The notes under the pieces were generated by a model. The model saw nothing but the letters and a program-made list of their open reading frames with translations, did not search any database and was not told where the DNA came from. 32,472 nucleotides of DNA, from the NCBI GenBank assembly GCA_003978765.1, contig QNYO01000050.1:1-32472 (forward strand), in the 5' to 3' direction. Shown here in pieces: positions 6,917-13,628 of the stretch. Position 1 is the stretch's first letter; every line of letters starts with the position of its first letter. Source of the DNA: Hydrogenimonas sp. (GTDB taxonomy: Bacteria > Campylobacterota > Campylobacteria > Campylobacterales > Hydrogenimonadaceae). The position numbers and the translations under genes are program-made.

Positions 6917-7669
6917 CTACTCTAAAATAGTTCGAGCATGGATCGGTTGAAGTGGGCGATTGTTATTGTAAGGGATGAGCTCTTTGAATCGACGCATCTG
7001 CGATTTTGAGAGTGTCATCGGTTGTTTAAGCACAATCCATCGTACCCCTTCCGAACAGGGTGGTGTTGTTAAAGAGCCATTGTAACGGAAGTAGTCCCGA
7101 TTTTTTGGGATCAACTCCATAATCTCTTTGGGAGTCAACACAAGTGGGGTTTCAATATTGGGTAGGGCTGGCACTTTATTGAAGATACGATCAAGCAGTT
7201 CATTGCTTTGACCATATTCAAAAAGTACTGTCAAAATAGCGCGTTCTCCATTATTTGCAACATGCATAAAATGGATCTCTAAAGGGTAAGATCGTCCATC
7301 AATAACAGTCTCACTCGGTGCATGAAAATTCAAACTTTTAAGCTTAAACTTTATATCATCAATCACCATAAAATTCCCTGGATCAATCGTTACTTTAAGA
7401 CCATGATCTTGAGAAACATGGGTTGACTTAGCATAATAACTAAAAACCAGTGGCTCTAAATCGATATCATACGCATCATGCGTACGGATATGAATCGGTG
7501 ACTGATTCTTGCCTGTTTTACATAAGGCATATTCCGAAGAGAGATCTCCCCAATATTCTGGTGCACTCTTCCCAGAATAACTCCAATGGACAGGATTGGC
7601 ATATCCTCCAGCACACACCATCGTTGTCGAGAATGCAATACCCGCCACCCATGAGACAAGTCTGTTCAT
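6917..7669 (-). CDS. Alpha-carbonic anhydrase homologue, exported, one zinc ligand replaced
   Basis: The protein has 250 residues with a signal peptide (about 1-24, ending near AGGYA), so it is periplasmic. Alpha-CA features present are W29-SY, NQSPIHI (55-61), FHAPSE (115-120), LEIHFMH (130-136) and LTTPPCSEG (200-208). Cys50 and Cys205 match the usual disulfide. Alpha-CAs hydrate CO2 using Zn2+ held by three His, two of them in HFH. Here that motif reads Asn114-Phe-His116, so the first ligand is Asn (codon AAT); the second (His116) and third (His133) are kept. The residue after the conserved Glu120 is Thr121 instead of His. Activity is therefore uncertain, and it may be a CA-related protein. 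AAAGGA precedes the ATG. It is convergent with TetR A. Confidence 0.9.
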   Translation of the reverse strand: MNRLVSWVAGIAFSTTMVCAGGYANPVHWSYSGKSAPEYWGDLSSEYALCKTGKNQSPIHIRTHDAYDIDLEPLVFSYYAKSTHVSQDHGLKVTIDPGNFMVIDDIKFKLKSLNFHAPSETVIDGRSYPLEIHFMHVANNGERAILTVLFEYGQSNELLDRIFNKVPALPNIETPLVLTPKEIMELIPKNRDYFRYNGSLTTPPCSEGVRWIVLKQPMTLSKSQMRRFKELIPYNNNRPLQPIHARTILE

Positions 7670-7768
7670 GAGAGTCCTTTTACGTGAATATTATTGGATT
7701 TATTGTATCTACTGTCGCCTTAAATGGCTGTTTATTCATGAAAAGTTCATGGAGTCAGCGGTGTAATC

Positions 7769-7789
7769 CCAAAGGGGTGCCCCCTTTGG
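7769..7789. terminator. Stem-loop downstream of psrC
   Basis: CCAAAGGGG-TGC-CCCCTTTGG is a perfect 9-bp hairpin 8 bp beyond the psrC stop. It is stable but lacks a following U-run on the minus strand. It probably marks the 3' end of the psrABC transcript. Confidence 0.5.
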
Positions 7790-7796
7790 TAAAAGT

Positions 7797-8981
7797 CTAT
7801 TCTTTTGTAGAATCAAGTACGAAGAGTTTGTCAGCAAGAAAGTAGAGAAGAATCGCCAAACCAACTCCTCCAAGTGCAATAGCAATCTCTGCAAATGATG
7901 GCATATACTCGACAAATGATGGTGGGAGTTGATACTCTCTAATTTTGAGTGTCTGTAGAGGAATGAGCTGTGTATCATGCACCAGATCATAGCGCATAAA
8001 AAAGATTCCAACCATCCCTGACAAAGAGGCAAAGACCAACGCTTTAATCGCCTCTCCCTTGCTCTTAAGAATGATAATAAAAGGTATCAACATCCCCAGT
8101 AGCACTTCTCCAATCAAAAAATTTGGGCTTGTAAGAATATGCCATGCCGCATCGGCACGTCCCGGCATACCACCGTAAATTGCTGTCATCATACGCCACA
8201 CTTCAAAAAAAATCAAAATACCCAGCAGTAAGCCAAGCACTTTGGCAAGCTTTTTGAGCATCATCTCAATCGGTTTTGGAAAATTAAGACGATACTTATA
8301 CCCATAAAGAATAAAGAGCAGATAGCTTCCTGTAATCATGGCAGAGAGAATAAAGTAGATGGGGTAGAAAACACCATTGGAGATGGGGCGTGCCACCAAA
8401 AATCCAAAGACAGCTCCTAAGTTACTATGCGCCGCAATACCGACCAGTAAACCACCCAGTCCAAAAAACTTCGACCACTTGTGATCATCTCTTAGCAAAA
8501 AGATAAACTCAAAGATGATAAAAGCCAAATAGGCACCATAGAGTGTTCCCATCCACCAAATGGCCGATGTAAACCCTGGAGTTAAGATGTTATAGATCAC
8601 CATACGAATCGGGTGACCAATCTCTAACGCAATCACTGCAAACCCCGACACAATTGTCACAATGGCACCAAGAATCGCCCGTTTACTAATCACTTCAAAC
8701 TCTTTAATGCCAAAGACATGACCCAACGAGGAGACAATACAGAGCCCAGTACTTGAAACCACAAAGAAGACATACATGGCAATTAAAAGTCCCCATGGAT
8801 GCTCACGGGTCACATTGTAAGCATGGTGTCCATGCATCAAATAGAGTATGGCTCCCGTGGCAAAAAGCCCTAACAGTCCAACTGTTAAAAGCACCATAAA
8901 GATACTCAATGGTCGCTTCTCAAACTGCAACAGATCTTTTAGTGTGACCTGCTTCATCGGTATCATCGATTGCATACGCAT
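7797..8981 (-). CDS. psrC: NrfD/PsrC-family membrane quinol-interacting subunit
   Basis: The protein has 394 residues and roughly eight to ten hydrophobic segments, and belongs to the NrfD/PsrC family. In Psr-type enzymes this subunit anchors the periplasmic A and B subunits and exchanges electrons with the menaquinone pool. It lies at the end of a three-gene operon with the molybdopterin and Fe-S subunits. I placed the start at the ATG at 8981, because AAGGGGG stands 7 nt before it and overlaps the end of psrB. A longer in-frame start at 9026 would overlap psrB without a ribosome site. It is longer than the classical Wolinella PsrC, so it may belong to another NrfD branch. Confidence 0.85.
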   Translation of the reverse strand: MRMQSMIPMKQVTLKDLLQFEKRPLSIFMVLLTVGLLGLFATGAILYLMHGHHAYNVTREHPWGLLIAMYVFFVVSSTGLCIVSSLGHVFGIKEFEVISKRAILGAIVTIVSGFAVIALEIGHPIRMVIYNILTPGFTSAIWWMGTLYGAYLAFIIFEFIFLLRDDHKWSKFFGLGGLLVGIAAHSNLGAVFGFLVARPISNGVFYPIYFILSAMITGSYLLFILYGYKYRLNFPKPIEMMLKKLAKVLGLLLGILIFFEVWRMMTAIYGGMPGRADAAWHILTSPNFLIGEVLLGMLIPFIIILKSKGEAIKALVFASLSGMVGIFFMRYDLVHDTQLIPLQTLKIREYQLPPSFVEYMPSFAEIAIALGGVGLAILLYFLADKLFVLDSTKE

Positions 8982-8991
8982 TATCGCCCCC

Positions 8992-9555
8992 TTAAATGAG
9001 ATAGAATAGTTTTGGTTTGGTACCAAGATGGGTTTTGAGCGTAAAATGCTCTCGCTCTCTTAGCACTTTGGAAATTTCACTCTCTGGGTCATCAAGATCA
9101 CCAAAGATTCTCACCTTTGTCAGACAAGTCGCCTGACATGCTGTCGTCACTTCACCACGAACCAGTCGAGTATCCGAACAGAAGTTGCACTTATCAACCG
9201 TATCTGTCCGATCATCAACATAGCGGGCATCATAAGGGCATGCATTCATACAGTAACTACACAAAATACATTTGTCACTATCAACGCGTACCACCCCATT
9301 TTCATCATAGTAGGTCGCTTGTGTTGGACACACCTCTTGACATGGCGCATTGTCACAGTGTTGACACTGACTCGGATAGAAGGTATTAGAAGCGATATTG
9401 AGCAGAGGAAATTCACCCTCTATCTCCTTCACACCGACCCAGATTCTATGCTTATCGGCACCAAGTAGTACACCATTCTCCTCTTTACACGCTGTTTCAC
9501 ACGCTTTACAGTTGATACAACTTTTATAATCTAAAGCCATTCCATATCTCGCCAT
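8992..9555 (-). CDS. psrB: PsrB-type four-cluster [4Fe-4S] electron-transfer subunit
   Basis: The protein has 187 residues with four ferredoxin-type Cys sets: CINCKACETAC, CQHCDNAPCQEVCP, CILCSYCMNACP, and CNFC with a later CQATC. This is the DmsB/PsrB/PhsB fold, which links a molybdopterin subunit to a membrane quinol subunit. It has no signal peptide of its own; such subunits are exported bound to the TAT-carrying catalytic subunit. It lies 3 bp after psrA and 10 bp before psrC, which confirms a single translational unit. Confidence 0.93.
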   Translation of the reverse strand: MARYGMALDYKSCINCKACETACKEENGVLLGADKHRIWVGVKEIEGEFPLLNIASNTFYPSQCQHCDNAPCQEVCPTQATYYDENGVVRVDSDKCILCSYCMNACPYDARYVDDRTDTVDKCNFCSDTRLVRGEVTTACQATCLTKVRIFGDLDDPESEISKVLREREHFTLKTHLGTKPKLFYLI

Positions 9556-9558
9556 CTT

Positions 9559-11976
9559 TTACACCTTTCTTACATCAACAATGGTTTCATGCATCGCTGC
9601 ACTGCCAAAGACAGGCTCTATCACATCCTCAATAATGGCGTTATCACTCGCGCCATTGTGATGTGCCAGTGTCAAGGCATCTGAATTGGCACCAAAGCCA
9701 TGAATAAAAAAGAGGGTATCGGGTCCAATCTTTTCCGTTGGGTAGGCTCGGATTTTAATGGTTCCAATTTTGCTCGAAACCTCAACCCAATCTCCAAAAT
9801 CAATCCCTTTGGCCTTGGCCACCCTTTTATTGATCCAAAGGTAGTTGGTTGGAATCAGATCAAGAAGCATCGCATTGTTTTGTGTCGCATTTTGGGTAAA
9901 CTGGGCATGACGTCCTGTAATTAACTTGAACTTTCCTTTTGGTGTTTCGGTATAGAGTTCATCCCGCCATGTTGGCATTGGATCGACACCTCGTTTTGCC
10001 ATAGATGGAAGCACACACTCCACTTTTCCACTGCGTGTTCTAAATCTCTTCTTCATCACAGCAATCTCTTTTTCATCAATACAGGTATCATGGACATCAA
10101 CTTTTAGTTCACCCTTGATGACAGAGTAGTAGCGTTTATCTTTTGGATAGTATTCATACTCATTGGTTGAGATCTGTTTGAAATATTGTTCCATATTGGG
10201 ATAAAAGACCCCTTTTGCTTTCAACATCTCATACGCCTCTTTGCCATAAATACTCACGACCCTATGTTCATTAATCTCTTCTTGAGACACTCTAAAGGCA
10301 TCAGCCAAATCAAAGCCATCCTCCTTATAAACCGCCTCTTCACCCCTATCTTCAATCTCCATCTGAACATCTTCATCATACTTTTTGGTAATCTCAAAGA
10401 GCGGTTTAGAGATCTTTTCTGCCAAGCCTCGTATGATTTCGATCACCGGTTTGGTCTCATACATCGGATCGATCACCTTTTGACGTAGCACAATCGAAGG
10501 TTGTGCCCCTCCAAAGGATCTGACAGGATCTTCTCGCTCCAAGTAGGTACATTCAGGCAAAATGACATCTGCCATCATCGCAGTATCACTCGGCATCGTA
10601 TCGATCACAACGACCAAATCCATCTTTTCAAACATCTGTCGCGTCTTTTGCGTATTGGGTACACTCAGCATCGGGTTTTGCTTATAGACAAACATCCCCC
10701 GAATCGGATAGGGTGTTCGATTTTCAACAATCATATTTCTAAAACCTATCCATGTACCACTCCCCCCCACAATGGCCGCCTCTTTCTTATCGATGCGTGA
10801 TTTTGGATTGGCATAGAGTGGTGCATTAATGGAGTGTTCACCCAGTGGAAGTTTTTTTCCAAAGATGATGCCCCCTTCTCTATCAATTCCACCACCCAGT
10901 GCTGTGAAAATTGCCTGCGCACGTCTGAGCTGAAAATCTTGTCGGCTCCATGCAGTACGTCTGCCCTGATAGTAGATTGCTTTGGGTGCATGTGCCATAA
11001 ACTCTCTGGCAACGGTTCTAATCGTATCGGCATCTATCCCTGTAATCTTCTCTGCCCACTCCGGCGTGTAGTTGTTTTTGAGGATATGGTCTCGATAGGC
11101 TTCAAACCCGTTAAAATTCTCTTCAACAAACTTTTTGTTATAGAGGTTTTCTGTCATCACCACATAGGTCATCGCCAAAACAAATGCCAAATCGGTACCC
11201 ACTTTAATAGGAATCCATCGATCGGCATGCACTGCTGTATTCGTGAAACGTGGATCGATAACAACCAGCTTCATACCTCTGCGTTTGGTACGTTTAAAGA
11301 GATCCATCGTATCGGGTGTCACAATAGCTTCCGCACGATTGGCACCAGCCATAATGACATATTCGGCGTTCTCCAAATCGGCCTGTCCATAGCCACCAAT
11401 CGTTAAGGCATAGCCAGAGATCGTCGTTTGTAAACAGATTGAGGCATGGCTGACAAAGTTTGTCGAACCAAATTTATCTGCCATAAAGCTCTTAAAGGTA
11501 TGCTCTGCCATCCCTTCGCCGGCACAATAGGCGATCGTAGATCGATTATCCTTCTCTTCATCGAGGATTTTAACGAGCCTCTTTTCAATATACTCAAATG
11601 CTTCATCCCATGATGCCCGTCGAAACTTACCAGACCCTCTCTCTCCAACCCGAATCAACGGATATTTCAAACGATCTGGATCATAGAGTGCCTGAATACC
11701 GGCATTACCTCGTGGACATAACATATTTTTTGACTTTGGAAAGTGAGGGTTGGGGTCGAGTTTAACCACTTTACCATTTTCAACACGTGCATACGCTGCA
11801 CACTTATTGACACACATTTCACATAGTGTTGGCACACTCTTTCGTACACCATCACCTACTTTATCCTTTGTTCCTTCATCTAATAGTGCAGAACCTGTCA
11901 AACTTGAAGCCCCTAAAATGGTTAAAGCGACACTACCTTGAAGAAATCTTCTCCTTGAAATTTGCACATCCATCAT
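9559..11976 (-). CDS. psrA: Molybdopterin oxidoreductase catalytic subunit, polysulfide/thiosulfate reductase type
   Basis: This is an 805-residue bis-MGD enzyme of the DMSO-reductase superfamily. The N-terminus has a twin-arginine signal (SRRRFLQG, hydrophobic to about 31), so it works in the periplasm. Cys52, Cys55, Cys59 and Cys87 (LCEMCVNKC ... LCPRG) bind the FS0 [4Fe-4S] cluster, and Cys181 (HASICLQT) is the likely molybdenum ligand. Length and Cys ligand fit PsrA/PhsA, and the PsrB and NrfD-type genes directly downstream support this. The substrate (polysulfide, sulfur or thiosulfate) cannot be fixed from sequence alone. AAAAGGA precedes the ATG. A 19-bp palindromic site sits 13 bp upstream of the start and a second copy 352 bp upstream, which suggests repression by one of the local TetR proteins. 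Confidence 0.88.
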   Translation of the reverse strand: MMDVQISRRRFLQGSVALTILGASSLTGSALLDEGTKDKVGDGVRKSVPTLCEMCVNKCAAYARVENGKVVKLDPNPHFPKSKNMLCPRGNAGIQALYDPDRLKYPLIRVGERGSGKFRRASWDEAFEYIEKRLVKILDEEKDNRSTIAYCAGEGMAEHTFKSFMADKFGSTNFVSHASICLQTTISGYALTIGGYGQADLENAEYVIMAGANRAEAIVTPDTMDLFKRTKRRGMKLVVIDPRFTNTAVHADRWIPIKVGTDLAFVLAMTYVVMTENLYNKKFVEENFNGFEAYRDHILKNNYTPEWAEKITGIDADTIRTVAREFMAHAPKAIYYQGRRTAWSRQDFQLRRAQAIFTALGGGIDREGGIIFGKKLPLGEHSINAPLYANPKSRIDKKEAAIVGGSGTWIGFRNMIVENRTPYPIRGMFVYKQNPMLSVPNTQKTRQMFEKMDLVVVIDTMPSDTAMMADVILPECTYLEREDPVRSFGGAQPSIVLRQKVIDPMYETKPVIEIIRGLAEKISKPLFEITKKYDEDVQMEIEDRGEEAVYKEDGFDLADAFRVSQEEINEHRVVSIYGKEAYEMLKAKGVFYPNMEQYFKQISTNEYEYYPKDKRYYSVIKGELKVDVHDTCIDEKEIAVMKKRFRTRSGKVECVLPSMAKRGVDPMPTWRDELYTETPKGKFKLITGRHAQFTQNATQNNAMLLDLIPTNYLWINKRVAKAKGIDFGDWVEVSSKIGTIKIRAYPTEKIGPDTLFFIHGFGANSDALTLAHHNGASDNAIIEDVIEPVFGSAAMHETIVDVRKV

Positions 11977-11989
11977 CCCATCCTTTTAA

Positions 11990-12008
11990 TGAATGAATAG
12001 TTATTTAT
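11990..12008 (+). promoter_or_regulatory. 19-bp operator-like site just upstream of psrA
   Basis: The sequence reads TGAATGAA-TAGTT-ATTTAT and differs from the hydA copy at one fixed position. It ends 13 bp before the psrA ATG, right behind the Shine-Dalgarno, so a bound protein would block transcription or its start. TetR-family repressors of other bacteria (for example Bacillus FadR) use TGAATGA...TCATTCA-type operators. Confidence 0.55.
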
Positions 12009-12328
12009 CTTTTAAGTGTAATCGCTTTGAAATAAATTTGATTTTAAAACTACGAATAGATATTCAAGATAGAGCAATAGTTAGATTCTATTTTTTTGAG
12101 AAAAGAGAGGTAGACTCTACAGAGAGAAAAGGTGAAGTGAGTAAAGAAAAGTAGGGATATAGGGGCATCAAAGGTAGAAAAAGAGTAAATTTGTAAGGAG
12201 TGATGTATGAAGGACATAGGGGATCAGCTATACCCTCGGCGGACAAAGAACTCTTCTTCTCACCTTTGATCGTGGGTTCCATTACACTGCTTAAGGAGGT
12301 GATGCAAATGCAGTGTGCAATCTTCTCT
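12009..12328. other. Gene-poor stretch upstream of psrA with a hairpin and a possible 42-codon ORF
   Basis: The 425-bp gap between psrA and TetR B holds no clear gene. The part nearest psrA (12009-12090) is AT-rich and probably carries the psrA promoter. The part from about 12190 to 12331 is richer in GC. It contains a plus-strand 42-codon ORF (12203-12331, beginning MYEGHRG) behind AAGGAG, although that Shine-Dalgarno is only 2 nt from the ATG. It also has an inverted repeat (ACACTGC at 12284-12290 and GCAGTGT at 12310-12316) whose loop holds AAGGAGGTGAT, a perfect complement of the usual 16S rRNA 3' end. A minus-strand open frame (12088-12339) covers the same DNA. I recognise no known RNA or protein here. 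Confidence 0.3.
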
Positions 12329-12347
12329 TGAATGAACACCCATTCAT
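12329..12347 (+). promoter_or_regulatory. Second 19-bp operator-like site between TetR B and psrA
   Basis: TGAATGAA-CACCC-ATTCAT matches all fixed positions of the site at hydA, with a different spacer sequence but the same spacing. It lies 55 bp beyond the TetR B stop and 352 bp upstream of psrA. It may be a distal psrA operator or may control a transcript in the gap. Confidence 0.55.
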
Positions 12348-12353
12348 AATAAT

Positions 12354-12367
12354 AGCCTTCAAAGGCT
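12354..12367. terminator. Short stem-loop after TetR B
   Basis: AGCCTT and AAGGCT form a short hairpin, followed by TTTT on the plus strand and by ATTATTA on the minus strand. It lies 34 bp past the TetR B stop and could end the hyd-TetR transcript or a plus-strand transcript from the gap. It is weak. Confidence 0.3.
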
Positions 12368-12401
12368 TTTAACTTCCTTAAAATAAAACTATCTATCTTA
12401 T

Positions 12402-12986
12402 TTAAGATAACCCTTTATAGATAGCTGAAGAAATTTCAGCTTTATAGGATGCAATATCCCTCTCTAAAACATTCTCTCCCGAAAGAAATGTGAATGCCCC
12501 TAAAATCCCTGTAAGAACACTAAAAGATACAAAGAAGTCTTGATTTTGACGAAATTCATACTGCTTCATACCATATTGGATTAACGCTTCAACCTCATTC
12601 ACAAATGCTTCAGCAAGTTGAAATCCACCATTCTCATCCTCTTCAAAGAGATCCCGATTGGCAAGGTAGACCCTTAAAAAAAACTCAATCACTTCAGGGG
12701 AAACCTGAATGATCTCAAGATAATCCTCAACAAACAACTCTATCTTCTCTTTGGCAGAGATATCTTTTTGGTTAATTTGATGGAGTGAAGAGGCCAAAAT
12801 ACCCGATGCAAAACGAATCGCACTTTTGGCAAGATTGATCTTAGAGGGGAAATAGTTGTAGATATTTCCCACACTCATCTTTAACTCCTTGGCCAATAGA
12901 GGGATCGTTGTATGGTAAAACCCCTTTTTTGCAAAGAGTTTTAAAGAGCATGAAAGAATTGAGTGACGCTTTTTACTACTTTTAAT
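12402..12986 (-). CDS. TetR-family regulator B, probable ATT start
   Basis: This TetR protein has an HTH with SCSLKLFAKKGFYHTTIPLLA and MSVGNIYNYFPSK, and the FFLRVYLANRDLF segment common to the local paralogues. The open frame extends upstream into TetR C, but the only good ribosome site is AAAGGAGAG, and the in-frame codon 3 nt after it is ATT. Starting there gives 194 residues, exactly the length of TetR A, with the HTH in the same register (23 residues to GF). The ATT shares one base with the TetR C stop (ATTAA). No in-frame ATG, GTG or TTG stands at this place. The alternative is the ATG at 13046, with no ribosome site and a 20-residue extension. The gene is in the same transcription unit as TetR C and probably hydDE. 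Confidence 0.85.
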   Translation of the reverse strand: MKSSKKRHSILSCSLKLFAKKGFYHTTIPLLAKELKMSVGNIYNYFPSKINLAKSAIRFASGILASSLHQINQKDISAKEKIELFVEDYLEIIQVSPEVIEFFLRVYLANRDLFEEDENGGFQLAEAFVNEVEALIQYGMKQYEFRQNQDFFVSFSVLTGILGAFTFLSGENVLERDIASYKAEISSAIYKGLS

Positions 12987-13599
12987 GGTCTCTCCTTTCA
13001 GATTTACATAGTGCCAAATAGATATTCTTTGCAATCTCAGAGGCATAACATCCAACAGGCTTTTCAAGGACATTTTCACCTCTCATAAAAGCAAAACACC
13101 CTAAAGGTCCCATTAACATACTAAAAGCGATATGAAAATTCTCCTCTTCCAGTTCTCCCTCTTCAACCCCTCGATCTAAAAGTTTTTGAACCTCTTCAAC
13201 AAATTCAGCAGCACACTCATACCCATTATCACACTCTTTAGAAAAGATCTCCCGATTGGCAAGATAGATTCGTAAAAAAAACTCTATAAGTTCGGGAAAC
13301 TTTTCAACCTCTTCAAAGTATCCATTGACAAAAAGCTCAATCTTCTTTTTGGTCGAAACGGGCATTTCATTAATAGCTCGCAATCTCTTAGCAAGGACAT
13401 TGCTACAGTAACGTATCGCACACTTTGCCACATCCTCTTTTGAACTAAAGTAGTTATAGATATTCCCAGCACTCATCCCCACAGCTTTTGCGATATCGGG
13501 GACTCGTGTGGCATAAAAACCGTCACGAGAAAAGAGTTTAATGGCCGCGACGATAATATCGAACTTTCGCTCCTCTTTCGACTTTAATTCGCGTATCAT
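12982..13599 (-). CDS. TetR-family regulator C
   Basis: The protein has 205 residues. The HTH (AAIKLFSRDGFYATRVPDIAKAVGMSAGNIYNYFSSK) lies at about 18-55, and the C-terminal domain shares FFLRIYLANREIF and the MGPLGCFAFMRGENVLEKP region with TetR A, B and D. I chose the ATG at 13599; the TTG one codon upstream has slightly better spacing from AAGGAAGGA. It starts 30 bp after the hydE stop and overlaps TetR B by a few bases, so C and B look like the end of the hydDE transcript. They may therefore report on or control hydrogenase expression. Confidence 0.9.
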   Translation of the reverse strand: MIRELKSKEERKFDIIVAAIKLFSRDGFYATRVPDIAKAVGMSAGNIYNYFSSKEDVAKCAIRYCSNVLAKRLRAINEMPVSTKKKIELFVNGYFEEVEKFPELIEFFLRIYLANREIFSKECDNGYECAAEFVEEVQKLLDRGVEEGELEEENFHIAFSMLMGPLGCFAFMRGENVLEKPVGCYASEIAKNIYLALCKSERRDH

Positions 13600-13628
13600 C
13601 AATCGTAGATTCCTTCCTTGTTACTCCA

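Noticed and set aside
7736-8032. 98-codon minus-strand frame overlapping the end of psrC
   Set aside because: It lies almost wholly inside psrC in another frame and has no family resemblance.
12009-12328. Molybdenum-cofactor or other riboswitch before the molybdoenzyme gene psrA
   Set aside because: A Moco riboswitch was considered because the GC-richer block looks structured, but I could not match it to the Moco, TPP or cyclic-di-GMP consensus.
12088-12339. Minus-strand 83-codon open frame in the psrA upstream gap
   Set aside because: It starts with GTG inside the 19-bp operator-like site, has no ribosome site, shows an odd composition and no recognisable family. Kept only as part of the unexplained stretch.
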